From NCBI GenBank assembly GCA_018238205.1, contig JABCTV010000001.1, positions 1-64,000 on the forward strand: a DNA stretch of 64,000 nucleotides, written 5' to 3'. This DNA is from Candidatus Thorarchaeota archaeon. Lineage in GTDB: Archaea; Asgardarchaeota; Thorarchaeia; Thorarchaeales; Thorarchaeaceae. The notes under the pieces are model-generated. The model was given only the letters and a program-made list of their open reading frames with translations, was not told the origin of the DNA and ran no database searches. Position numbers and translations under genes: made by a program. Numbering within the stretch: position 1 is the stretch's first letter; each line of letters opens with the position of its first letter. Below, in pieces: positions 17,127 through 24,762 of the stretch.

Positions 17127-17875
17127 TTACGACGCCTCCTATCGCTACGTTGTCCACGACCCCTATCAGATCGTCTATCATCATAGCGTCGGTCACCACC
17201 TCTACTACGATTATCATATCGTCCACTACCTCTACGATCATATCTATCATCCCTGTCATAGGACCTACGACGTGGAGCAAGATCGGGTCTTGCTTCAAGA
17301 CCGAAGAGTTGCCCATAATCATTAGCTACTTCTCGAGTTTCTCGATTTTCACATCTGAGGCAGAACATATTATTATTCGTGGTTAATGTGAGAGGATTTC
17401 CACATCTAGAACATTTAGCCAGAATCACACCTAATTCAGGACCCACAACACTAAGCACGGTAGGAATTTTGTGAGTGTTGATAGCTTTGGCTCGGACAAT
17501 ATCAGTTGTCCGCATTACATCATGCATGCTCTTAACGTAACGCCGGGTCACGTTGCTGATATGTATTTCACCAACTAGACCACTATGGAAGTCTTCACCG
17601 TTCCTTCGAACTATAGAGATTTCAGCACGTTGTTCGTAGGCATTGCCCACCTCGCCTATTAGAATGTCACCGCTGACTGGAAGTGCTATTTTCATTTTAC
17701 CATCTGGAGCAAGGACCTTGATACTTCGTTCTTTGAGGTCCATTGAAACTGCACCAGGTGCTGCGGCATATACAATCCCATCTTTCTCGTAGGTGCCATA
17801 ACTTGGTGATAGTTCTTCGATAACGCATAACTGCTCACCTGGTACCACAATGTCACCGCTCTTAACGTCAGCCAT
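17123..17875 (-). CDS. csl4: Exosome RNA-binding subunit Csl4 with Arg/Asp/Gly-rich tail
   Basis: Csl4 caps the archaeal exosome and recruits RNA. Residues about 1-60 form the N-terminal beta domain (I-V-V-P-G-E-Q-L, G-T-Y-x-K-D-G), 65-150 the S1 domain (G-D-I-L-I-G-E-V, G-L-V-G-E-I-H-I-S-N-V), and 160-185 the zinc ribbon (C-S-R-C-G...C-L-R-C). After this a tail of about 50 residues is almost only Arg, Asp, Gly, Ser and Tyr (Y-D-R-D-D-R-Y-D-R-R, R-G-R-G-Q-R-S-D-R-R-R-R-N), which ordinary archaeal Csl4 does not have. ATG 17875 is used; a GTG nine bases upstream is possible. Overlaps the preceding methyltransferase gene. Confidence 0.92.
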   Translation of the reverse strand: MADVKSGDIVVPGEQLCVIEELSPSYGTYEKDGIVYAAAPGAVSMDLKERSIKVLAPDGKMKIALPVSGDILIGEVGNAYEQRAEISIVRRNGEDFHSGLVGEIHISNVTRRYVKSMHDVMRTTDIVRAKAINTHKIPTVLSVVGPELGVILAKCSRCGNPLTLTTNNNMFCLRCENRETREVANDYGQLFGLEARPDLAPRRRSYDRDDRYDRRGSGRYDNRSRGGDRRYDDRRSDRGRGQRSDRRRRN

Positions 17876-18506
17876 TCTGTTCACACTCTTTGGAACATAT
17901 TCGATAGAGGTCTACATCGACCATATGTACGTGTTTTCTATGGTAATCAAACAATTTTCCAATTGGAAATTGGAATGTTTCGATTTGTGTCACCCTTGCG
18001 CCAAGATTCTCGACTTCCTTTTCTAGGAAGATTCTGTTCTTGTCGCCCGCAAGGTGGATACTATAGGTCACATCTGCAATTGAGATTGCCTTTCTGAGGA
18101 ATCTCAGGTCAGCACCCCTCTTCTTTACTCCGAACGGGGGATTACTGACTACAGTGTCGACAAGACAGTGTAGCTGTAAAGAGGACACATCCCCTAATAC
18201 CCAGTCTACAGTGCCTTCTGTTCCGAGCAATCGTGAATTCAATTGTGACACCTTTAAGGCTTTGCTTTGCACATCAATTCCAATCACCCTCTGGGCACCT
18301 AATAATGCAGCACCAAGAGCAAATATACCATCACCACATCCAAGATCTATCACGGTCTTGTCTGTGATATCGCCATGCTCTATTTGTGCAGCAAAAAGAA
18401 TTGCAGAGGCTATTCTCGAAGGAGTTGGATATTGTTCTAGAGAAACCTCATACTCACCAGATCGTTCGATTGATTCCAGTGTTATCTCCAAATCTCTAAG
18501 ACGCAA
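17868..18506 (-). CDS. METTL5-like rRNA/tRNA adenine-N6 methyltransferase
   Basis: A 212-residue class I SAM-dependent methyltransferase. It has the N-terminal L-E-Q-Y-P-T-P segment, the SAM motif V-I-D-L-G-C-G-D-G-I-F, acidic motif II V-I-G-I-D-V, and the catalytic N-P-P-F-G-V-K-K-R-G-A-D-L, all of which match METTL5/archaeal homologues that methylate adenine N6 in small-subunit rRNA. First gene of the csl4-rpo11-tfs run and divergent from orc1/cdc6, so the intergenic region upstream must hold its promoter. The target site is inferred from family. Confidence 0.85.
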   Translation of the reverse strand: MRLRDLEITLESIERSGEYEVSLEQYPTPSRIASAILFAAQIEHGDITDKTVIDLGCGDGIFALGAALLGAQRVIGIDVQSKALKVSQLNSRLLGTEGTVDWVLGDVSSLQLHCLVDTVVSNPPFGVKKRGADLRFLRKAISIADVTYSIHLAGDKNRIFLEKEVENLGARVTQIETFQFPIGKLFDYHRKHVHMVDVDLYRICSKECEQNG

Positions 18507-18627
18507 CTAGTACTCACCATTGACCATTATATCAAAGAATAGAATTCTCTGATTGATGAATGATACTATTGATACATTATTGAACTAATGATGGTACTGG
18601 TAATACGTAGGCTTATCAGGTCTACAT

Positions 18628-18660
18628 GTTCCATAGGCTCCACAAGAAGTCCAGTGGAAC
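18628..18660. other. Candidate origin recognition box pair (ORB-like) upstream of orc1/cdc6
   Basis: The spacer between divergent METTL5-like and orc1/cdc6 genes holds GTTCCA (18628-18633) and, 21 bases later, TGGAAC (18655-18660), a perfect inverted pair. The right arm lies in GTCCAGTGGAAC (18649-18660), whose TCCAGTGGAA core matches the archaeal mini-ORB core from memory. Bases 18520-18600 just upstream are AT-rich and could be an unwinding element. Linkage of ORBs to an orc1/cdc6 gene is the usual archaeal origin design. Confidence 0.55.
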
Positions 18661-18690
18661 TACCCTTGACTTCTAATGGAGTGTGCATTG

Positions 18691-19944
18691 ATGGGAAGAG
18701 ACAGGTCTCTCGACAAGCTATTTGACAAATACATACAGGGTCAAGGTATATTCAAGGATGGTAATGCCTTGAGACCTACATATGTTCCCGAGGTCCTCCC
18801 ATATCGTGATGATCAAATGGGAAGGATAGGATCAATTCTGGGACCAGCACTGCGTGGTACTCCGCCTTCAAACATTCTCTGCTATGGAAAAACAGGCACT
18901 GGAAAAACAGTGGTTTCACGATATGTGCTCAAACAATTAGTTGCGAAGGCTAAAGAGAGTAAAGTTAACTTCCCCCTTACAGCACATGTTAATTGCCGCA
19001 TTGTAGGAACAAATTATCGAGTTTTGAAGACACTCTGTGATGCTATTGGTGCTACCATGGCAGATGGATCGGATGTTCCATTCACTGGTCTCCCAACTGA
19101 TGAAATTAGATCGATCTTCAAGAAGAAACTTGATTCGGAATCAAAAATCATGGTTGTTGTGTTGGATGAAGTAGATAGTCTTGTAAAACGTGATGTGAAT
19201 CAAGGAAACGATATCCTCTATGGTCTAACACGAATGAATAGCGAGCTTGATAGAAGTCGCATTTCGATTATTGGAATAAGTAACGACCTCACCTTCAAGG
19301 ATATGTTAGATCCAAGGGTACTTTCTACGCTTGGTGAAGAAGAAGTCATCTTTGCACCATATAATGCTGTAGAACTAAAGGGAATCCTTGAGCAACGTGT
19401 TGAAATTGCCTTTAATCCCGGTGTGATTGGAGATGAAGGAGTCATCAACCTTGTTGGAGCTCTGGCTGCACAAGAACATGGAGATGCGCGACGTGCATTG
19501 GATTTATTGAGAACAGCAGGAGAACTTGCAGAAAGAGCTGGTGATGAAAGAGTACTGCAGAATCATGTACGAGACGCCCAGAAAGTAATCGAACGTGATG
19601 CTATCACTATAACTGTGAAAACTTTGCCAATGCAGTCAAAGGCGGTCCTGTTTGCTGTTTATGTGTTAGCGAACAAGGGACAAAGTGACATATTTACAGG
19701 CGAGTGCTTCAATGTATATTCAGAGATTGCAAAAGCACTTTCTCTGGATACTCTCACACAGAGACGTGTTTCAGACCTGATATCAGAATTGGACATGCTT
19801 GGTTTGATTAATACAACTGTGATCTCGAAGGGACGTTATGGTCGCACAAAGAAAATCAAAATGGCTGTCAGTAAAAAACAGATAGGCGCAATCCTAGATG
19901 ATGATTCCAGACTTAACAAAGTTGCAAAAGAAATCATGAGTTAA
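18691..19944 (+). CDS. cdc6-1: Orc1/Cdc6 replication initiator 1
   Basis: Origin-binding AAA+ initiator of about 417 residues. Walker A is C-Y-G-K-T-G-T-G-K-T, Walker B V-V-L-D-E-V-D-S-L, sensor-1 I-S-I-I-G-I-S-N-D, and the lid region A-Q-E-H-G-D-A-R-R-A-L-D-L-L-R is the initiator-specific signature. The C-terminal winged helix (from about residue 320) includes T-Q-R-R-V-S-D-L-I-S-E-L-D-M-L-G-L. I place the start at ATG 18691, which follows GGAGTG, not at ATG 18676. It ends with a 4-base overlap with the convergent DP1 gene. Together with the ORB-like motif upstream, it marks a likely origin. Confidence 0.93.
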   Translation: MGRDRSLDKLFDKYIQGQGIFKDGNALRPTYVPEVLPYRDDQMGRIGSILGPALRGTPPSNILCYGKTGTGKTVVSRYVLKQLVAKAKESKVNFPLTAHVNCRIVGTNYRVLKTLCDAIGATMADGSDVPFTGLPTDEIRSIFKKKLDSESKIMVVVLDEVDSLVKRDVNQGNDILYGLTRMNSELDRSRISIIGISNDLTFKDMLDPRVLSTLGEEEVIFAPYNAVELKGILEQRVEIAFNPGVIGDEGVINLVGALAAQEHGDARRALDLLRTAGELAERAGDERVLQNHVRDAQKVIERDAITITVKTLPMQSKAVLFAVYVLANKGQSDIFTGECFNVYSEIAKALSLDTLTQRRVSDLISELDMLGLINTTVISKGRYGRTKKIKMAVSKKQIGAILDDDSRLNKVAKEIMS

Positions 19945-21641
19945 TTCTGTTGTGATAAATCGTAGAAGAACTTGAGTTCTGGAGAACCTGTTCTAAGGTT
20001 CAAGAATGTGACAATTCCAGGTGTTGGGACTATACCCTGCTTACGCATGAAATCAGTCTGTGATTGAAATGTCCCTGAATTGATTATCTGTACTCCACGA
20101 TAATTATCCACTGCATTATGATGTGCATGACCAAAATGAACAACATCTGGTGGAGTATCAATCACCATCCAGTCACGGTGCAATGGCGCTAATTCTGTCT
20201 TCCCACCATAAATTGGAGCAAGATGACGTTTCTTCAATAGTTCTTTCATGGGCAACGCAGGTTTGGTGTAGGAAGCACCAGGAAGCATGGTTACAAGATC
20301 ATCTAGACTGTCTCCATGTGTTATTAAGACGTTCACACCCTCAACAATCACCTGACTGGGGTCTCCAAGCATAGTGATGTTATCTAATTCATAGAGAGGT
20401 TCTGCAAAAGTTCTCTGAATAGGTGGCTTGGGGAGAGCCTGGCGAGCTGCATCGTGATTTCCAGGGATACAGAATACTTTCACTCGTTTTGGGAGTTTTC
20501 GTAACTTACTTGCAATCAATGCATATTGATCATACAGACTTGTCACTTCTAGATGGTATCTTTGACCAGGGTACACACTGATACCATCAACCAAATCCCC
20601 AGCAATGAAAAGATATTTTGTATTTTCGACCATAGTTTTGTCAGAATTATCAACATCCTTTCCGTTTAACCACGCAATAAACTGGTCAAGTTCATCACCA
20701 AGAAATTCCTGACTTCCACAGTGTAAATCAGAGATGAAAGCAGCGTAGATATCTCTCTTTGCACGCCCAATTTGACGCGCTGTAGGAATATCAGGAAACA
20801 ATACATCATCTGCAATCATTCTACCATCATTATCAACATAACCTGATATGCAAACAACCTCATCCAGTAACAATGAATTAGCTTTTTCTGAAAGATTTTG
20901 ACCCTTGAGTCCACTTAGTTTAGAAGGAATGACACAGATAATTGATTCATTTGCAACTTTGGATGAACTTCTACTATCTGTAGGATCCTCCTTTTGATAC
21001 TCCTCAAGATCGATTATTACATTCTGAGCCCTTGAAATAGTCTTATCCCGGATTATTCCTAAAACCATTTGACTTGGAGGACGTCTACGCCGTGCACCAT
21101 CACTATTCATTGGTCCAGAACGTTTTGTAGGACTTTTCCTGAGTTTTGCAACACTTGGAGAAACTGCATTTTGTGTATCAATCCGCGCCATGTATATTTT
21201 CTTTATTCTATCAAAACGATCTCTGAACATTTTTAGAAAATCATCTATGGTCCCCTCAGATCCAACTGCTTCATTATCTGGGTTTTTGTCTATTCTGAAT
21301 TGCCAGTCAGATGCAATAGTAACAGGTTCAGAAGTAGGTAGAGATTCTGGATAGTCATCGTGAACCTCAGTGGGAGGTTCTATTGATTGTGAAAATGTGT
21401 CGTGTCCTTTGATGAGCGATTTAATATATTCCTTTGACAGAATAGATGGACTCTCAGCTGGTTTCTTGACCAATATTACGGATTCAACGGTTTTCAAAGG
21501 AAACTCCAGGTTTATTATGAATTCTAATGCATCAGGTGTGATTTGGAATCCGGACTCTATCAGCAGAGCCAATATGTTGCGACGTATTGTAGATGTCAAT
21601 TGATCATCGGTTGAAGAGAGTTGAGTTCTTGTTTTAAACAT
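19941..21641 (-). CDS. polB: DNA polymerase II/PolD small subunit (DP1)
   Basis: DP1 is the 3'-5' exonuclease subunit of the archaeal replicative PolD. The C-terminal calcineurin-like phosphoesterase carries all metal motifs: S-D-L-H-C-G, A-G-D-L-V-D-G, P-G-N-H-D-A, T-H-G-D-S and F-G-H-A-H-H. An OB-fold region precedes it (I-C-V-I-P-S-K-L-S...D-E-V-V-C-I-S-G-Y-V). The N-terminus contains the helical DP1 domain with S-G-F-Q-I-T-P-D-A-L-E-F and a long low-complexity linker. Its catalytic partner DP2 is not in this window. It is convergent with cdc6-1 and divergent from the PhoU-like regulator. Confidence 0.93.
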   Translation of the reverse strand: MFKTRTQLSSTDDQLTSTIRRNILALLIESGFQITPDALEFIINLEFPLKTVESVILVKKPAESPSILSKEYIKSLIKGHDTFSQSIEPPTEVHDDYPESLPTSEPVTIASDWQFRIDKNPDNEAVGSEGTIDDFLKMFRDRFDRIKKIYMARIDTQNAVSPSVAKLRKSPTKRSGPMNSDGARRRRPPSQMVLGIIRDKTISRAQNVIIDLEEYQKEDPTDSRSSSKVANESIICVIPSKLSGLKGQNLSEKANSLLLDEVVCISGYVDNDGRMIADDVLFPDIPTARQIGRAKRDIYAAFISDLHCGSQEFLGDELDQFIAWLNGKDVDNSDKTMVENTKYLFIAGDLVDGISVYPGQRYHLEVTSLYDQYALIASKLRKLPKRVKVFCIPGNHDAARQALPKPPIQRTFAEPLYELDNITMLGDPSQVIVEGVNVLITHGDSLDDLVTMLPGASYTKPALPMKELLKKRHLAPIYGGKTELAPLHRDWMVIDTPPDVVHFGHAHHNAVDNYRGVQIINSGTFQSQTDFMRKQGIVPTPGIVTFLNLRTGSPELKFFYDLSQQN

Positions 21642-21726
21642 CTGCCATTATTGTAACGTGCGGGAAGTGTAATAAGCGCGCCTTTCACAAGCATCTTGTT
21701 TCCTACTATCTCCAAGAGGTGATACT

Positions 21727-22704
21727 ATGGTAAACATCAGAACACTGCAACAAACAGGCGGAAAAAGTGGTAGCTCATTTCTCATTATTTTACCAAAGGA
21801 CTGGGTTGTAAGACAAAAGCTGAGCAAGGGCGACCCTGTCGTTGTCGCAGAACGTGAAGATGGTTGTCTGATAATAGATCCACGTCTTCCAAAAGCTGGA
21901 GAAACACGTTCTACCACTGCAGAATTGGAGTATAACCTGAGATGGGAGATTACAAGTAGATATCTTCTTGGTTATGATGAGATTCGTATTGTTAGTAAGG
22001 AGCCGATAACTAATGTTCAAAGAGATGAACTGAAACAAGTTATCAAACGATTTGTTGCACTAGAGATAACAGAAGAAGATGACCACCATATTATTCTCAG
22101 ATGTCTTGTAGACCCTGCGACCCTTCCTGTAAGTACAGTAATGAGAAGGATGAATCAAATTGCATCTCGGATGATAGTCGATTCATTGAATGTCTATATT
22201 GAAGGATCTCAAGAGGGGGCTGAAGAGGTTATACAACGTGATGAGGATGTAGACAGACTATTCTTCTTGATAGTTAGAGAACTCAGGTCTGCTGTTCAAT
22301 ATCCAAGAATGAGTGAAGTGATGAAAATTACTCCTGTAGAGGCCCTTGATTACAGGTTGGCTGCACAGTATATCGAAAGAATCGCAGACTTGGCGGTTGA
22401 TATTGCACAGAGAGTTGATGATCCCCTTGACAAGAAACTAGTTAAAAAATTACAGCTCATTGGCGATACAGTGAAAGAGATGCTATCTGACTCTGTGAAC
22501 AACCTCTTCAAGTTTAATTCTAAAAGAGTTACTAAGGTAATTGAAGCTGAGAGATGGTTAATTCAAGAAACTGCAAAATTAAGACAAGATATCTTAACAT
22601 CACTAAATGGACAACCACAAACTCAACTTTATGTTGTAGATAGTTTGTTGAGAATGGGAGAAGCTGCAAAGGATATCACTGACCTTGCGCTACCTCACAA
22701 ATAA
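21727..22704 (+). CDS. AbrB-PhoU family regulator
   Basis: A 325-residue protein combining an N-terminal SpoVT/AbrB-type DNA-binding swapped hairpin (S-S-F-L-I-I-L-P-K-D-W-V, L-S-K-G-D-P-V-V-V) with a C-terminal PhoU four-helix domain (about 190-320; R-L-A-A-Q-Y-I-E-R-I-A-D-L-A-V-D-I-A). Archaeal proteins of this layout are annotated as phosphate-uptake regulators. No phosphate transporter lies nearby, so the role is uncertain. The ATG follows AAGAGGTGATACT, an excellent ribosome-binding site. The phosphohexomutase gene starts 12 bases downstream, suggesting an operon. Confidence 0.85.
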   Translation: MVNIRTLQQTGGKSGSSFLIILPKDWVVRQKLSKGDPVVVAEREDGCLIIDPRLPKAGETRSTTAELEYNLRWEITSRYLLGYDEIRIVSKEPITNVQRDELKQVIKRFVALEITEEDDHHIILRCLVDPATLPVSTVMRRMNQIASRMIVDSLNVYIEGSQEGAEEVIQRDEDVDRLFFLIVRELRSAVQYPRMSEVMKITPVEALDYRLAAQYIERIADLAVDIAQRVDDPLDKKLVKKLQLIGDTVKEMLSDSVNNLFKFNSKRVTKVIEAERWLIQETAKLRQDILTSLNGQPQTQLYVVDSLLRMGEAAKDITDLALPHK

Positions 22705-22716
22705 GGAGTAATCAAT

Positions 22717-24099
22717 TTGACTGACAAACTCTTTGGTACATCTGGAATTCGAGGTTCAATTATTGAGAAATCGACAACTGACCTGGCATTAAATCTAGGT
22801 AGAGCGCTGGGTACCTTTTTGGAAGGAAAAGGTACTGTAGGTGTAGGTACTGATGCAAGAACCTCGAAGGATATGCTAAGAAATAGTCTTGTTGCAGGAT
22901 TACTCTCAACAGGTATAGATGTCGTAGACTTGGGAATCGCGCCAATGCCAACTGTGGCATATTATAGTCAAATCGAAGGAATTTCTGCATCTGTTGTTAT
23001 AACAGCAAGTCATAATCCATCTGCAGATAATGGCTTCAAGTTTTTCAACAATGGGAGAGAATTTGTCAGGGAAGAAGAGGTGTTCCTAGAAACCTGTATC
23101 TCAAAAGGTCAATATCTCACTGCAAAATGGGATGAATGTGGCGAGGTTCGGTTTCTCAATATTAAAGAACAATATCTAACGCATGTCAAGGATTTCTTGT
23201 CTAGTAGAGGTAAACAAAGCAGTAGCACTAGAGTTCTAGTGGATTTAGCAAATGGTGCAGCAACGGAATACACTCCGCATCTGCTTTTGGAGATGGGTTT
23301 CTCAGTTACTACAATGAATTCACATCAAGATGGACATTTTCCAGGAAGACCTGCAGAGCCATCACCCAGAAACCTTGTAGATGCTATGAAAATGGCAGCG
23401 AACTCAGATTTTGCTGTAACAGTTTGTCATGACGGGGATGGTGACCGACTTGCAGTAATCGATGAACAAGGTGAATTCATAGATCAGAATCGTGTCATTG
23501 CGCTCTTTGCCAGAGATGAGGTCAAGAGAAATGGTGGAGGAATTGTAGTAGCTTCGATTGATACATCAAGTGTCATTGATGAACTTGTTACTGCAGCAGG
23601 AGGAACTGTGACACGAATGCCTTTGGGTTCCCTTCAGGAGTTTCTTACAACGGATAAGGGAAAGGATGTTGTCTTTGCTTCAGAACCATGGAAACCAATC
23701 TTTACCAAAATGGGTGCATGGATGGACGGAATCGCTGGAGCTGCACGTTTTGTACAATTGGTAGATGAGCTGGGTAATGGAAGCTGTATGAAATTGATGG
23801 AAACCATTCCAAAGTATCCAATATTGAGAGATTTCGTACCATGTCCTGATAAAATCAAGCCAAAATTCTTGCCTAAGGTGAAGGAGTTACTGGTTCCGAA
23901 GATGAGTGGAGTAGACCAGATTCTGGAAGTTGACGGTATTCGGATAGAATGTACAGATGGATCGTACGTTCTGGTTAGAGTTTCAGGAACCGAACCCAAA
24001 GCTAGAGTCTATGTTGGTGCAAAGGAGCAGGGAACAGTGGATAAGCTCGCATCTCTAGCCAAGGATGTTATGGCTCAAGTTCTTGAAGAACTCCAGTAA
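22717..24099 (+). CDS. glmM: Phosphoglucosamine mutase / phosphomannomutase family
   Basis: Alpha-D-phosphohexomutase of 460 residues. Domain I bears the phosphoserine motif T-A-S-H-N-P-S-A-D-N-G; domain II/III the Mg loop D-G-D-G-D-R-L-A-V; domain IV the phosphate-binding R-V-S-G-T-E-P-K-A-R. The sugar-specificity loop cannot be read with confidence: glucosamine-, glucose- and mannose-phosphate are all possible. The TTG start is supported by AAGGAG 8 bases before it. Second gene of an apparent operon with the PhoU-like regulator. Confidence 0.88.
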   Translation: MTDKLFGTSGIRGSIIEKSTTDLALNLGRALGTFLEGKGTVGVGTDARTSKDMLRNSLVAGLLSTGIDVVDLGIAPMPTVAYYSQIEGISASVVITASHNPSADNGFKFFNNGREFVREEEVFLETCISKGQYLTAKWDECGEVRFLNIKEQYLTHVKDFLSSRGKQSSSTRVLVDLANGAATEYTPHLLLEMGFSVTTMNSHQDGHFPGRPAEPSPRNLVDAMKMAANSDFAVTVCHDGDGDRLAVIDEQGEFIDQNRVIALFARDEVKRNGGGIVVASIDTSSVIDELVTAAGGTVTRMPLGSLQEFLTTDKGKDVVFASEPWKPIFTKMGAWMDGIAGAARFVQLVDELGNGSCMKLMETIPKYPILRDFVPCPDKIKPKFLPKVKELLVPKMSGVDQILEVDGIRIECTDGSYVLVRVSGTEPKARVYVGAKEQGTVDKLASLAKDVMAQVLEELQ

Positions 24100-24145
24100 G
24101 TGTTAAATCACAAACAAGCTAAAATTTGTAATGGAACATAATTAT

Positions 24146-24261
24146 GCCGGGGTCTCCTAGTGGCTATGGAGGCGGTCTCGAAAACCGTTATCTTCGGATC
24201 CGTGAGTCCTCGTGTAAATCAATTACACGAGGCACGAATTCAAGTCTCATCCCCGGCGCCA
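24146..24261 (+). tRNA. tRNA-Ser(CGA) with intron in the T arm
   Basis: The acceptor stem is 7 perfect pairs (GCCGGGG 24146-24152 with CCCCGGC 24251-24257), followed by G73 and an encoded CCA. The anticodon arm is GCGGT-CTCGAAA-ACCGT, anticodon CGA. The variable arm has ATC/GAT with a TTCG loop, as for class II Ser. The T arm as read directly cannot pair; removing bases 24207-24238 joins GTGAG to TTCAAGT and CTCAT, giving a five-pair stem and a canonical T-loop. Mature length is 81 plus CCA. Confidence 0.92.
24207..24238 (+). other. 32-nt tRNA-Ser intron between positions 53 and 54
   Basis: The intron folds as a 10-bp hairpin (CCTCGTGTAA/TTACACGAGG, 5-nt loop). Exon CGTG (24201-24204) pairs with intron CACG, flanked by 3-nt bulges AGT and AAT; cutting each after the second base removes exactly 32 nt, as expected for a bulge-helix-bulge site. 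The outer helix is absent, so this is a relaxed (HBh') motif. Confidence 0.8.
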
Positions 24262-24284
24262 TTTACTTTTGTTCAGTCATATTC

Positions 24285-24626
24285 CTAAAAGGTGAAGATA
24301 GAGTATCCATCCTCTACGAACTTCAACAGGTCACTGTGACCGCTCAATTCTCCTTTTATTGGAACACCAAGCTTCTGAGCTGCCTCAGTAGCTGAAAATG
24401 CTGCAGTACAGGCTTTGCATGCATGATCTATAATCCCAAGTTCCATAGCCTTTCCAAAGAGCGGGAGTTTGATTGATCCATCAGCAATCCCAATCAGTAG
24501 TTTAGGAGATGCACACTCGAGAACTGTAGTGACTTCATGGCCTTTCTCATGGAAGTTGACTGCATTCAGAAGTAGATGATATAGCTGCATCTTGTTATCG
24601 TCTGTTGCTAAGAATACGTACTTCAT
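24285..24626 (-). CDS. DsrE-family protein
   Basis: A 113-residue single-domain protein with the DsrE/F-like fold pattern: a leading beta strand (M-K-Y-V-F-L-A-T-D-D), an amphipathic helix (A-V-N-F-H-E-K-G-H-E-V-T-T-V-L) and a Cys-containing A-C-K-A-C-T-A-A-F segment. DsrE-like proteins act in sulfur relay or as small thiol carriers; which applies here is unknown. It lies convergent with the tRNA-Ser gene and 58 bases from the tRNA-Leu 3'-end duplicate. Confidence 0.75.
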   Translation of the reverse strand: MKYVFLATDDNKMQLYHLLLNAVNFHEKGHEVTTVLECASPKLLIGIADGSIKLPLFGKAMELGIIDHACKACTAAFSATEAAQKLGVPIKGELSGHSDLLKFVEDGYSIFTF

Positions 24627-24683
24627 TATAATTCACAAGAGAATGGAGAACAAAGATGATAATGAGCATTACTACAGAGTGAG

Positions 24684-24714
24684 AATGGTGCGGAGGGCGA
24701 GATTTGAACTCGCG
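24684..24714 (+). repeat. 31-bp direct repeat: copy of the tRNA-Leu 3' end
   Basis: These bases are identical to 26912-26942, which form the T arm, 3' acceptor strand, A73 and CCA of the intact tRNA-Leu gene (minus strand). The rest of the tRNA is absent here: no GCGGAGG 5' acceptor follows. Bases outside the 31 diverge immediately. This is the arrangement of an attachment-site duplication 2,228 bp from the tRNA. Confidence 0.85.
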
Positions 24715-24762
24715 GAAGATACAAAAGCTCCGATATTCCATAAACAATATTGGGAGTTATTG

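Noticed and set aside
17092-17386. Frames on both strands opposite or shifted to the Csl4 tail
   Set aside because: They arise from the biased CG/AT composition of the Arg/Asp tail and from overlap with rpo11; no recognisable protein.
24684-24760. A second complete tRNA-Leu
   Set aside because: Only 31 bp of the 3' end are present; there is no 5' acceptor, D arm or anticodon arm nearby.
24592-24762. N-terminal extension of the LVIVD protein upstream of ATG 24763
   Set aside because: It would translate the tRNA-Leu 3' fragment (R-A-R-F-E-L-A is a typical tRNA read-through) and lacks a ribosome-binding site, whereas GGGAG precedes 24763.
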